DNA of 16,200 bases from DATBFX01 sp034667245 (GCA_034667245.1 JAXDKI010000481.1:1-16200); one strand, 5' to 3'; counted from the stretch's first letter, positions 1 to 7,669 are shown. Notes: generated from the letters alone by a model not told the origin. A program made the numbers and translations.

Positions 1-13
1 CCCCCCCCCCCCC
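1..13. other. Homopolymer run of 13 C at window edge
   Basis: The window opens with 13 consecutive C, read as poly-G on the coding strand of the gene that runs off this edge. Poly-G tails are a known artefact of two-colour Illumina chemistry at read ends, so this is probably a contig end rather than real sequence. The last four or so Gly codons of the partial gene should not be trusted. Confidence 0.6.
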
Positions 14-1727
14 GACTCTCCATCGCGACCGTCAGCGACAATTCGGCGTCGAGCGCCCGTAGCAATTGCACCGCGCCGCCGACGCAACCGATGGCCGCGA
101 GGTACGAGCCGGCGACAAGGTGGTACGGGTTCTCGTGGACATAGCCGTAGGGACCCTGGGGTAGGCCGAGTTCGACGTCCCAATTGGCCATCGCTTTGTC
201 GCACATTCGGGTCGCCGTGCGAAGTAGGGCGAGGACGCCCTGGTAGCCGCCGTCCTGCTCCCACTCGGCCGGGCGTTCGTCGAGCAGCCAGCGTTCGACC
301 TGGTGGAGCGCACTCAGTGACGGTCCGCTCGGTGCGCCGCCCGGCGATGCCGCGATCTCCGCGATCTGTGTTGCAAGGCGATCCGCGAGGGACGACGCTT
401 CGCCGGCGAGGGATTCGATTTCGGACAGGGACTGACGCCAGATTTCGTCCGGACGCAAACCGAAGACGGACATCGCGTATTCGGGGGCGAGCCAGCCGGG
501 TTGCGGTGCCAAGGAGCGCTCCTGAAGTGCCCGTACTCGCTCAACGACGGCGGATGCCGCCGCGGTCACATCGCCGAGTGCGCTCCCGATCGGGAGCGCG
601 AGGCGTCCAACAGCGAGTTGTGACGGCGGCGCGGCGGATCTGCCATCCGACATGGCCTGCCAGAGGACGGCGTTCGCGAGCATCCGCGCCGGTTGCTGCC
701 AGCGGACCATGGGGAGGTCGAAACCGAACTCCGGATGCGAACCGAAGGCGACGACGCGCCCCATCCCGAGCTCGCTTGCCATGATCGAGAATCGGCCGGC
801 CGCGACCGCCCGTGCGAGGTAGGTTGGCGCCCCGTCCGTGGTTGGACCCGCGAACCCTTCCGCCGGCGTGAACTGCTCCGTCCACCCGCTGAACTTCGCC
901 AGTCCAACCGCCGCCGAAGAACCCGCGACGACGCGATCCGGTAGCGGGTCGAGCACCGGTCCGTTGTAGTGGACGATCGAGAACTCGTCGGGCATCCCCA
1001 CCATCACGGGGTGATCCGGTCGTTCGTTGTGTGCCGTCACGACGCCGACACCGGGCGACTGCAGATCGAGGAACTCGACCGCCCCGTCACTCCGCCAGGC
1101 CCCGGCGTTGATCAGCTGGAGCTGCCCCTGCGCCGGGCAGGACTGCAGGAATCCCTCGGAGTTGACGATGCAGTCGTACGACCCCGCGCAGCAGCCGATG
1201 TACATGCCACCGGCCCGCACGAAGTCGGCGATGGCCCGGCACCCTTCCTCCCCCAGCGGCTCGATCTGCCCATGCATCGCGCGGAATCCGCCGCCCGGCA
1301 TGACGAAGACATCGACCTCCGCAAGCCGCCCTGCCCGCACCTCCGCATCCGACAGAAACCGCACGGGGAATCCGCACGCGCCGAGAACTGACGCGTGATT
1401 GAACGGCGCGCCACCCCCGCCGTAGAGCCCAACCCGCGCCACGCGAAGTGGTGCCGCGACGACCCGATCCGTCTCAGTCAGCGGCACGAGCTCGACGCCT
1501 GCATCGACTGCCGCCCGTTGGACGTCCTCGGCGCTCAGCTCGCCGTCAAACCAGGGATCGAAGGCGCGGGAGAGGGGAACGATGAATGTGCCCGGTGGGA
1601 TGTTGGTCGACGTGGCATCGGTGGCGACGAGGACGCGAGCGCCGCTCCGAAGCATTTGGTTGGCGAAACGGTAGGCGGTAACCCAATCGTCGTTAGCGAC
1701 GACCGAATACCCAACAGGCGAAAACAT
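1..1727 (-). CDS. Glutamine-amidotransferase-like (BPL_N-like) protein, 3' end missing
   Basis: One frame is open from ATG 1727 to the window edge, about 575 codons, with no stop reached. The start follows GGAGG with a 5-nt spacer. Residues about 1-90 resemble the region that precedes an amidotransferase-like domain in some M14-carboxypeptidase-related proteins, by recollection. Residues about 96-360 look like a class I glutamine-amidotransferase/BPL_N fold. They hold a VMPGGG strand-turn near 142, a nucleophile elbow G-C-C-A-G at 178-182 with Cys180 as likely nucleophile, and His331-Pro332-Glu333 matching the family's catalytic HPE. Residues about 390-575 are helical and unrecognised. No signal peptide is obvious, so it is probably cytoplasmic. 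It lies 216 bp downstream of DppC1 on the same strand and may be read with that transporter. Hydrolysis or amidation of an imported compound is inference. The C-terminus is unknown, and the final Gly codons come from the poly-C run. Confidence 0.75.
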   Translation of the reverse strand, partial: MFSPVGYSVVANDDWVTAYRFANQMLRSGARVLVATDATSTNIPPGTFIVPLSRAFDPWFDGELSAEDVQRAAVDAGVELVPLTETDRVVAAPLRVARVGLYGGGGAPFNHASVLGACGFPVRFLSDAEVRAGRLAEVDVFVMPGGGFRAMHGQIEPLGEEGCRAIADFVRAGGMYIGCCAGSYDCIVNSEGFLQSCPAQGQLQLINAGAWRSDGAVEFLDLQSPGVGVVTAHNERPDHPVMVGMPDEFSIVHYNGPVLDPLPDRVVAGSSAAVGLAKFSGWTEQFTPAEGFAGPTTDGAPTYLARAVAAGRFSIMASELGMGRVVAFGSHPEFGFDLPMVRWQQPARMLANAVLWQAMSDGRSAAPPSQLAVGRLALPIGSALGDVTAAASAVVERVRALQERSLAPQPGWLAPEYAMSVFGLRPDEIWRQSLSEIESLAGEASSLADRLATQIAEIAASPGGAPSGPSLSALHQVERWLLDERPAEWEQDGGYQGVLALLRTATRMCDKAMANWDVELGLPQGPYGYVHENPYHLVAGSYLAAIGCVGGAVQLLRALDAELSLTVAMESRGGG

Positions 1728-1750
1728 CGTCACCTCCGCACCTCTTGCGG

Positions 1751-1840
1751 AGAGAGAGCCTCGACTTCGCGTGGAATGACGGTGTTCTTGGAGGCGCCGC
1801 CCCTCCCCTGTCATTCCGAGCCCGCCGAGGAATATCTCTC
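1751..1840. repeat. Imperfect inverted repeat, dispersed-repeat type
   Basis: TGGAATGAC at 1772-1780 is mirrored by GTCATTCC at 1810-1817. The outer flanks (AGAGAGAGCCTCG and CCGAGGAATATCTCTC) are also roughly complementary. The motif 'GTCATTCCGAG..GAGGAAT' resembles short intergenic repeats seen in many Chloroflexota and other genomes, by recollection. It lies just upstream of the amidotransferase-like gene's start. There is no T-run, so it is not a typical terminator. Confidence 0.5.
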
Positions 1841-1881
1841 CGATCCGATGCAACACGCTGCCCGAATACCACCGTCGTTCT

Positions 1882-1928
1882 AGCCCCGACAGGGGCTTCG
1901 CTGCTTCAGCCCAGGGTTGAAACCCTGG
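1882..1928. repeat. Two adjacent hairpins after the DppC1 gene
   Basis: AGCCCC-GACA-GGGGCT (1882-1897) is a perfect 6-bp stem. CCAGGGT-TGAA-ACCCTGG plus flanking pairing (1911-1928) is a perfect stem of at least 7 bp. They begin 15 nt past the DppC1 stop in its direction of transcription. They could protect or end that mRNA, but no U-tract follows either hairpin, so an intergenic repeat is as likely as a terminator. Confidence 0.5.
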
Positions 1929-1943
1929 ACCAACGTCAAACGT

Positions 1944-2837
1944 CTACCCCCGCTCCGCCGCGATCAGATCACGCAAACCGTCGCCGAGCAGGTTGAACCC
2001 GAGGACGGCCAGCATGATCGCCAGCCCTGGAAACGTCACCGCCCAGGGTGCTTCGCGCATGAAGTCGCGCCCCTCCGCCAGCATGCCGCCGAGGGAGGGG
2101 TCGGGCGGCTGCGTGCCGAGACCGATGAACGAGAGCGCCGCCTCGATCAGGATCGCGATTCCCATGCTGATCGACGCCTGCACGACCAACGGCCCCAGAC
2201 TGTTCGGCAGTACGTGCCGCAGCATGACTCTCAGGGGTTTGGCCCCGATCGCACGTGCCGCCTCGACATACTCCTCCCCCCGCACCGTGATGACCGCGCC
2301 GCGCAGCACGCGCGCCATGATTGGGAAGTAGATCAGCGCCAGCGCCAGGATTGTGACACGGGTCTTTGCCCCGAAGATCGCCACCAGCGTGATCGCCAGC
2401 AGGATCGCCGGGAACGACATCAGGAGATCGAGCGGTCGCATGATCAGGTTGTCGACCAGACTCCCGAAGTACCCGGCCAGCAATCCCAGCGGCAACCCGA
2501 GCGCGACCGCCGCCAACACCGACACCACGCCGACCGTCAGCGAGACGCGATAGCCGTAAATGACGCGCGCGAAGACGTCGCGTCCGAAGTTGTCGGTACC
2601 GAAGATGTGGGCGGTCGACGGTCCGGCCAGGATGTTGTCGAAGTCGCCGAACGTCGGATCGTACCGGTCGATAACCGGCGCCAGGATCGTCAGTGCGGCC
2701 ACGGTCAGCACGACCGCCAGGCCGAGCAGCGTCCGGTTGCTGCGCCGCAGCGTCAGCCACCAGGACGGCCGGGCACCGACCCGATCCGCCTGCGCCGCTA
2801 AGGACGCCGGGATCGGCACGGAGCGAGAGGCACTCAT
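1944..2837 (-). CDS. ABC transporter permease, DppC/OppC family (locus 1)
   Basis: This 297-residue inner-membrane subunit of a peptide/nickel-type importer pairs with DppB1 to form the channel. The cytoplasmic N-tail (1-35) is followed by a first membrane helix near 36-55 and the family signature F-G-T-D-x-x-G-R-D at 79-87. The EAA coupling loop (YVEAARAIGA to RHVLPN, 190-211) docks the ATPase, and more helices follow to about 285. The length is typical. The start ATG is 7 nt after the DppB1 stop with GGTGA upstream, so the two are translationally close, unlike loci 2 and 3. The C-terminus ends L-R-D-L-I-A-A-E-R-G and lacks the usual DPR-type ending of paralogue DppC2. The substrate cannot be told from the permease. 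Confidence 0.95.
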   Translation of the reverse strand: MSASRSVPIPASLAAQADRVGARPSWWLTLRRSNRTLLGLAVVLTVAALTILAPVIDRYDPTFGDFDNILAGPSTAHIFGTDNFGRDVFARVIYGYRVSLTVGVVSVLAAVALGLPLGLLAGYFGSLVDNLIMRPLDLLMSFPAILLAITLVAIFGAKTRVTILALALIYFPIMARVLRGAVITVRGEEYVEAARAIGAKPLRVMLRHVLPNSLGPLVVQASISMGIAILIEAALSFIGLGTQPPDPSLGGMLAEGRDFMREAPWAVTFPGLAIMLAVLGFNLLGDGLRDLIAAERG

Positions 2838-2844
2838 CCCGCAC

Positions 2845-3795
2845 TCACCGCCCGCTCAACCGGACGCGCGGGTCGAGCACCGCGTAGAGGGAGTCGGTCA
2901 GGATGTTCACGACCATGAAGACGAAGGTGATCAACAGCACCGCCCCCTGGATGACGGGATAGTTGCGCTCCAGCACCGCGTTCAGGGTCAACCGCCCGAC
3001 ACCCGGCAGCGAGAAGATCTGCTCGATGATCACCGCGCCGCCCAGCACATAACCGAGCTGCAAACCCATCACCGTCACGATCGGCACCGCCGCATTCTTT
3101 AGGACGTGTCCGACAACGACCGCCCGCTCCCGCAACCCCTTCGCCCGTGCTGTCCGGACGTAAGGCCGATTGAGAACGTCGAGCACCGCCGCCCGCGTCG
3201 TCCGCGTCAGTACCGCCGCCAGATTCAGCGACAACGTGAACGCCGGCAGCAGCATGTGGCTGAGGTTGCCCCAGACCGACTCCCGGAGCGGCACGTACCC
3301 GGACGACGGCAGCCAGCCCAACACGAGCGCCATCAGCAGGATCAGCATCACCCCGAGCCAGAAATCTGGGATCGAGATCCCGACCAACCCGAGCGCGGTC
3401 GCGCCGTGGTCCGCCATCCCCCGCCGCGTCGCCGCCAGCACCCCGAGCGGGATCGCCATCATCGCCGAGAGCAGCATCGCCAAGAGCGCCAGTTCGAGCG
3501 TGACGGGGAAACGGGTCAGCAGTTTGTCGCGGATCGGCTCATGCGAGTTGTAATCGACCCCCAAATCGCCCTGCAGCACGTTACCGAGCCAATGGCCGTA
3601 TTGGACCCAGACCGGATCGTTGAGCCGGAGTTCTTCGCGCAAGACGGCGACAGCGTCCGGAGAGGCACGAATACCGAGGATCGCGGTCGCGGGATCGCCA
3701 GGGACAAGCCGAACAATGAAAAAGACGATGACCGACATCGCCAGCATCGCTGGTATGGTCAGTAAGAATCGTCTCGCGATGTAGGCAACGAGCAT
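2845..3795 (-). CDS. ABC transporter permease, DppB/OppB family (locus 1)
   Basis: This 316-residue permease has the family layout. A first helix lies at 10-30, then VPGDPA (31-36) and an extracytoplasmic segment holding the QGDLG motif (75-79). Helices follow near 100-122, 133-160 and 180-198. The EAA loop is YVRTARAKGLRERAVVVGHV (212-231), then two more helices, ending at LDPR (307-310). It is the second cistron of the locus 1 unit, 205 bp after binding protein 1 and separated from it by a REPIN-like element. GGTGAGGG from the end of that repeat lies about 12 nt before the ATG, farther than ideal for a ribosome-binding site, and no better one is visible. It is more distant from DppB2 and DppB3 than those two are from each other. 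Confidence 0.95.
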   Translation of the reverse strand: MLVAYIARRFLLTIPAMLAMSVIVFFIVRLVPGDPATAILGIRASPDAVAVLREELRLNDPVWVQYGHWLGNVLQGDLGVDYNSHEPIRDKLLTRFPVTLELALLAMLLSAMMAIPLGVLAATRRGMADHGATALGLVGISIPDFWLGVMLILLMALVLGWLPSSGYVPLRESVWGNLSHMLLPAFTLSLNLAAVLTRTTRAAVLDVLNRPYVRTARAKGLRERAVVVGHVLKNAAVPIVTVMGLQLGYVLGGAVIIEQIFSLPGVGRLTLNAVLERNYPVIQGAVLLITFVFMVVNILTDSLYAVLDPRVRLSGR

Positions 3796-3805
3796 AGCGA
3801 ATGCT

Positions 3806-3996
3806 AACCCTCACCCCCGGTCCCCTCTCCCGGGGCGCGGGAGAGGGGAGAATAAGGGGGGTGTCTTGTCCAGTTGTGTCGATCTGATCCCCTGTAGACG
3901 CACCGGGTGTCCTCTGGGCGCTGAGCTCACAGGAAACGCGTCGATGAAGACGCTCCCCTCTCCCGCGCACCGGGAGAGGGGCCGGGGCTGAGGGTT
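3806..3996. repeat. REPIN-like element copy A1 between binding protein 1 and DppB1
   Basis: Two near-identical arms of about 46 bp face each other (3806-3852 and 3951-3996). Each arm reads AACCCTCA, C/G-rich core, CCCCTCTCCCGG, then GCGGGAGAGGGG, so each is itself a palindrome. About 100 bp of unrelated sequence lies between. The element begins 4 nt beyond the binding-protein stop and ends 10 nt before the DppB1 start. A second copy with the same arms but a different centre is at 9511-9651. Conserved ends with a variable middle fit a REPIN (paired REP) element. Confidence 0.85.
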
Positions 3997-4000
3997 GCTG

Positions 4001-5647
4001 CTACTCCGCGATGTAGACCGGCTCCATCCGGATCTCCATCGAGGGTAGCGGCGTCATGCCGTAGACGTTGGCGCGGACCCAGTACTGCTGGAGCTGATTG
4101 TCGAGCGGGATGAGCGGTGCCTCTTCCTGGTATTTCTGGATCAGCGCCTTGTACGCCTCTTTCCGCTTCTCGACGTCGGTTTCCTGGGCGAAGGTATTGA
4201 GAACGGCGTCCATTTCGGGAGAACCGTAGCCCGTAAACGCCCAAGGCGACGTCGAGAGGAGCAGCGGGAACGCGAACTGCGCCGGGTCGATCGTCACGCT
4301 CCAGTAGCTGATCGTCGCGTCGTAGGTCTTGGTCGCGAAGCGATCGAACCAGGTCGCGGAGTCGACGTTCTGGATGTCCATCTCCATCCCGGCCTTGGCG
4401 AACTGCTGCTGGAGAACCTGCGCCGTCTTGACCTGGGTCGGAACCTGCGGCTGACCGTCGAGGACGAACTTGAGTCCCGGCACGCCCGCTTCTTCGAGCA
4501 GCGCCTTGGCCTTGTCGTAGTCGGGTCCGCCTTCCCAGATGTTGATTCCCGAGAAGTAGGGATTGCCGGAGTAGATCGGCTCGGTCGCCACATCGGCCTG
4601 GCCGAAGAAGGCAACGTTCACGATCTGCTGCCGGTCGATGCACCAGGCGAGCGCCTGGCGGACGCGTACGTCGTTGAATGGCGGCCGCGTGCAGTTGAGG
4701 AAGAGGTGATCCGGCAGGAATGGCTTGCCGACCGTAACCTTGATGTCCTCCTCGTTCTTCAACTCGTCGACTTTCTGCAGCGGGACCTGCATCACCCACT
4801 GCATCTCGTTTGTCTGCAGACCGGTGAGGCGGACCGTGTCATCGGCGATCGCCTTGAAGATCACCTTGTCGAGGTAGGGGCGGTCGGGAACGTGGTATTT
4901 CTCCCATCGCTCCAGCGTGATGTGGTCGTCTTGCACCCACTCGGTGAACTTGAAGGGACCGGTCCCGACCGGCTCCAGGCGGGGATCCTTCGTCGTGATC
5001 GCCGTCTCGTTGACGATTTCGAGAACCGAGCAGAGATCGGTGAGGAAGGAACCCGAAGGCTGCTTGAGGACGATCCGCGCCTTGTAGTCGCCGGTCGTCT
5101 CGACCCGATCGACGGCCTGCAGGAAGATCGCGTTCGGGGCGGCAAGGGCCGGATCGAGCACCCGTTCCAGCGAGAAGGCAACGTCGCGCGCCGTGAAGGG
5201 CTCATCGTTGTGGAAAAAGACATTCTCGTAGAGCTCGAAGTCCCAGGTGACCGGGTCGACCTGGGTCCACGACTTGGCGAGACCGGGGATGAAGTTGAAA
5301 TCGGCGTCGACGTAGACGAGTTTGTTGAAGACGTTCTGGTAGACCTGCATCGAGGAGTAGAGCTGCGCGAACGCCGGGTCCATGTTGACCGGCTTGTCGA
5401 TCGTCGCCGCGACGATCGTTCCGCCCCGCACCGGCGGCGGGTCCTGGAACCGGACAGCCGCGGGCCGACCCGTCCCACTCGGTGCCGCCGAGGCGCCCCG
5501 CGCGGCGATCGCGGCCGCCAGCGGACCGCCGAAGATCGCGCCGGCACCGAGGGCGCTCATTCGGCGGACGAAGTCGCGACGGTCCAGTTCCCCCGCCACG
5601 ACGTTGTCGACCAGACTCATCAGTTCCCGATCACGCCGCTTGACCAT
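4001..5647 (-). CDS. ABC transporter substrate-binding protein, family 5 (locus 1), Tat-exported
   Basis: This 548-residue binding protein of the DppA/OppA/NikA type (SBP_bac_5) captures the solute outside the membrane for the DppB1-DppC1 permease. A twin-arginine signal is visible: D-R-R-D-F-V at 22-27, an Ala/Gly-rich hydrophobic stretch to about 50, and an ASA cleavage-like site near 54. Family landmarks are R-G-G-T at 74-77, F-H-N-D-E-P-F at 145-151 and G-T-G-P-F-K-F at 228-234. The ATG follows GGAGG with a 5-nt gap. It heads the locus 1 unit and is divergent from the IclR gene. It is clearly less related to binding proteins 2 and 3 than they are to each other, so a different ligand is likely. 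The ligand itself cannot be read from sequence. Confidence 0.95.
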   Translation of the reverse strand: MVKRRDRELMSLVDNVVAGELDRRDFVRRMSALGAGAIFGGPLAAAIAARGASAAPSGTGRPAAVRFQDPPPVRGGTIVAATIDKPVNMDPAFAQLYSSMQVYQNVFNKLVYVDADFNFIPGLAKSWTQVDPVTWDFELYENVFFHNDEPFTARDVAFSLERVLDPALAAPNAIFLQAVDRVETTGDYKARIVLKQPSGSFLTDLCSVLEIVNETAITTKDPRLEPVGTGPFKFTEWVQDDHITLERWEKYHVPDRPYLDKVIFKAIADDTVRLTGLQTNEMQWVMQVPLQKVDELKNEEDIKVTVGKPFLPDHLFLNCTRPPFNDVRVRQALAWCIDRQQIVNVAFFGQADVATEPIYSGNPYFSGINIWEGGPDYDKAKALLEEAGVPGLKFVLDGQPQVPTQVKTAQVLQQQFAKAGMEMDIQNVDSATWFDRFATKTYDATISYWSVTIDPAQFAFPLLLSTSPWAFTGYGSPEMDAVLNTFAQETDVEKRKEAYKALIQKYQEEAPLIPLDNQLQQYWVRANVYGMTPLPSMEIRMEPVYIAE

Positions 5648-5681
5648 GATGCCCTCCTCACGGGGTGCAAGCGATGAGCGC

Positions 5682-5737
5682 CACGTGACAAGCCGCGGTC
5701 AGCCACTTGCCACTCGTCACTTGCAACGTGCCACTGT
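5682..5737. repeat. Degenerate heptamer array, left block
   Basis: Eight consecutive 7-mers can be laid out, centred on CCACTTG, CCACTCG, TCACTTG, CAACGTG and CCACTGT. The period is clear although units vary. On the opposite strand the units (CAAGTGG type) resemble the CTGGCAA units at 5894-5921, so the two blocks may be the arms of one inverted element flanking the divergent promoter region. Confidence 0.65.
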
Positions 5738-5744
5738 CATCTGA

Positions 5745-5781
5745 GTTACGCCAGTTGTAACGTGATCTCTCTCGCCGTAAC
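5745..5781. promoter_or_regulatory. Candidate operator: three GTTAC half-sites
   Basis: GTTAC (5745-5749), N7, GTAAC (5757-5761) is a perfect inverted repeat. A further GTAAC lies at 5777-5781, exactly 20 bp from the second, about two helical turns. The sites lie at or just downstream of the likely start of the binding protein 1 promoter and upstream of the divergent IclR gene. An IclR-family repressor site controlling one or both units is inference. Confidence 0.45.
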
Positions 5782-5811
5782 ATGGTAGGGGCAGCCGCCG
5801 GACGTTGTCAA
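5782..5811 (-). promoter_or_regulatory. Candidate sigma-70-like promoter for binding protein 1
   Basis: On the minus strand, TTGACA (5811-5806) matches the -35 consensus perfectly. After 18 nt comes TACCAT (5787-5782), a 4/6 match to the -10. Transcription would start near 5775, giving a leader of about 130 nt that contains the GTTAC half-sites and the left heptamer block. The weak -10 limits confidence. Confidence 0.45.
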
Positions 5812-5893
5812 TGGCTTTCGTTTCGCGTTGCGCCAGGTGGACACGGGGCGGCTTCGTGTGGTTCGCTCCAAGCTGAGGTCAAGAATCTGCCGC

Positions 5894-5921
5894 CTGACAA
5901 CCGGCAACTGACTACTGGCAA
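5894..5921. repeat. Degenerate heptamer array, right block, next to the IclR start
   Basis: Four consecutive 7-mers are seen: CTGACAA, CCGGCAA, CTGACTA and CTGGCAA. The same unit types recur in the right block of 15956-16007. The block ends 7 nt before the AGGAG ribosome-binding site of the IclR gene. Confidence 0.7.
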
Positions 5922-5938
5922 CTCGTTCAGGAGACTCG

Positions 5939-6739
5939 ATGCCCGCCTACTTTCTCGAAAGTGTGGATCGCGTGATGAAGGTGCTCGACGCCTTTACGGC
6001 CGAGACGCCCGAATTGCGATTGACCGACCTCAGCGAGCGCCTCGGTATCCCGAAACCGCAGGTGCTCCGCATCGTCTCCACTCTCGAGACCGGCGGCTAC
6101 CTCGTCCGCGATCCCGATACGAAGCGATATCGCCTCGGCATTCGGATCTTCCAGCTCGGCATGGTCGTCCGGCAGGGCTTGGACCTCCGGCGCGTCGCCC
6201 AGCCCTTCCTCCAGGAACTCGCCGCGGAGACGCACGAGACCGTCGGTCTCTTCGCCTCCGATCTTCACGGGCCGATCTGCATCGACGTCATCGACAGCCC
6301 GAAGGGGCTCCGCGTCTTCGCTCAGCTCGGTCGCCGCATGCCCTGGAACGCGGGGACGGCGGCCAAGGTGATCCTCGCCCATCTCCCGGCGGACCAGCGC
6401 GAGCGCATCCTCACTCGCGGCGACTTCAAGCGCTACACGATGCAGACGATCACCGATTCCGACCGGCTCCGCGACGTGCTCGCGGAGATCCGGCGCACCG
6501 GCTACCACGTCGGCATCCGCGACCTCGACAACGACGCCCTCGGCGTCGCCGCTCCCATCTTCGACCACGACGCCCAAATTGCCGGCGCCATCAGCGTCGG
6601 CGCTCCGGTAAGCCGCACCTCGGAGCAGGAGATCGGTCGCTTTCTCCATCTCGTCCGAAACGCCGCTACCGAAGTCTCCCGCCAGCTCGGTCACCACCTG
6701 CCAGAAACCGCCATCGGCGCCGTAGCGGCGGACGACTGA
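5939..6739 (+). CDS. IclR-family transcriptional regulator
   Basis: This 266-residue one-component regulator has an N-terminal winged helix at about 7-68 (SVDRVMKVLDAF, then LSERLGIPKPQVLRIVSTLE, then YRLG at 64-67). A C-terminal IclR effector-binding domain spans about 82-253, with the conserved GVAAPIFD segment at 202-209 and ISVGAP at 218-223. The length is normal. The ATG follows AGGAG with a 5-nt spacer. It is divergent from binding protein 1 and upstream of the alpha/beta hydrolase and transporter 2 on the same strand. It could govern either side. Family members usually sense small carboxylate-type metabolites, but the effector here is unknown. Confidence 0.93.
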   Translation: MPAYFLESVDRVMKVLDAFTAETPELRLTDLSERLGIPKPQVLRIVSTLETGGYLVRDPDTKRYRLGIRIFQLGMVVRQGLDLRRVAQPFLQELAAETHETVGLFASDLHGPICIDVIDSPKGLRVFAQLGRRMPWNAGTAAKVILAHLPADQRERILTRGDFKRYTMQTITDSDRLRDVLAEIRRTGYHVGIRDLDNDALGVAAPIFDHDAQIAGAISVGAPVSRTSEQEIGRFLHLVRNAATEVSRQLGHHLPETAIGAVAADD

Positions 6740-6856
6740 TGTAGGACTGCTCCTTTTGCCCCGAAACGGCCACCCTTTGGGCGTCGTGGCTACATGCCAA
6801 GGTTTCAGTTCTGGGTATCCTTCACTCGTGTGACTGTGAGAAAGGAACAACGAGAC

Positions 6857-7669
6857 ATGCCCTACGCGAAGGCCGGCGAGGTCACGCTCTATTACGAAAG
6901 CGTCGGTGACGGGACACCCTTCGTCCTCCACGCCCACGATCACCTCGCATACATGCCGTTCCAGGTTCCTTACTTCTCGCAGTTCTACCGTGTCATCGTC
7001 TTCGACCGCCGCGGCACCGGCCGCTCCGATGACCCGCCCGGCCCCTGGACCCCCGCCGACCTCGCGGCCGACGTCCGCAACCTGATGGACGCCCTGGAGA
7101 TTCCGAAGGCGATCGTCGGCGGTATCTCCCTCGGTGGGGTCGTCTCCTCGCAGTTCGGTCTTGATTATCCCGACCGCGCCCTTGCCCTGATCGTCGGCGG
7201 CACCATCCCCCGCCTCTGGCCGCTCGGCGAGGCGTGGCTCGACCAGCAGATCGCCGCCGCCCAGGGCAATGCGCCGGTCATCGTCAACCAACCCCGCTCC
7301 TACGACTGGGAGGGCGAGGGGCCGCCGACGCAGGCCTCAGACTTTGCGGAGACCCAGTTCGGGCAATACCTCGCGACCCTCAACAGCCGCCTTGGGACAC
7401 CCGAATCGATCGTCAAGATGCTCCACGTGCTCAAGGGCTGGGACCAACGCCCGCGCTATCCGGAACTGCAGCGCCTCGACGTCCCCGCCCTCGTCATCGT
7501 CGGCGGCAACGAGCCGCAGAAGACGATCGAGCTCTCCCACGAATGGGTGCAGCAGTTCAAGCGCGGCGAATACGTCATCCTTCCCAATACCCACCACGGC
7601 GCCGGCCGCGAGAACCCGATCGGCTGGAACACCGCCGTGCACGCGTTCCTGCGCCGCAACGGTTTGTGA
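6857..7669 (+). CDS. Alpha/beta-hydrolase fold protein
   Basis: This 270-residue protein probably hydrolyses an ester, lactone or amide bond in the cytoplasm. It shows the fold's marks: F-D-R-R-G-T-G-R-S at 49-57 (oxyanion/strand 4 region) and a nucleophile elbow G-G-I-S-L-G-G at 88-94 with Ser91. A late strand with the acid region lies at 213-219, where V-G-G-N-E-P puts Asn218 and Glu219 at the usual Asp place. His246 or His247 in T-H-H-G-A-G is the likely catalytic His. I prefer the ATG at 6857 (MPYAKAGEVTLYYE) over an upstream in-frame ATG at 6794. It matches the usual family N-terminus and has AAGGA about 10 nt upstream. It resembles 3-oxoadipate enol-lactonase-like proteins in general layout only. 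Its position between an IclR gene and transporter 2 suggests it processes the imported compound. Confidence 0.88.
   Translation: MPYAKAGEVTLYYESVGDGTPFVLHAHDHLAYMPFQVPYFSQFYRVIVFDRRGTGRSDDPPGPWTPADLAADVRNLMDALEIPKAIVGGISLGGVVSSQFGLDYPDRALALIVGGTIPRLWPLGEAWLDQQIAAAQGNAPVIVNQPRSYDWEGEGPPTQASDFAETQFGQYLATLNSRLGTPESIVKMLHVLKGWDQRPRYPELQRLDVPALVIVGGNEPQKTIELSHEWVQQFKRGEYVILPNTHHGAGRENPIGWNTAVHAFLRRNGL

Noticed and set aside
1917..2801. Long plus-strand reading frame of 294 codons
   Set aside because: It lies antisense to the DppC1 gene, has extreme Arg/Gln/Asp/His-rich composition typical of a reverse-frame shadow, and matches no family I know.
3806..3996. Intrinsic terminator after binding protein 1
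   Set aside because: Stems are strong but no U-tract follows, the downstream permease belongs to the same unit, and the same element recurs at 9511-9651.
6740..6856. Inverted GCCAC/GTGGC and ATGTAG/CTACAT pairs between the IclR and hydrolase genes
   Set aside because: Stems are only 5-6 bp and the loops are long; they are not separable from chance and no terminator U-tract follows.
5927..7291. Long minus-strand frame of 454 codons
   Set aside because: It overlaps the IclR and hydrolase genes, both clearly recognised, and shows only shadow composition.
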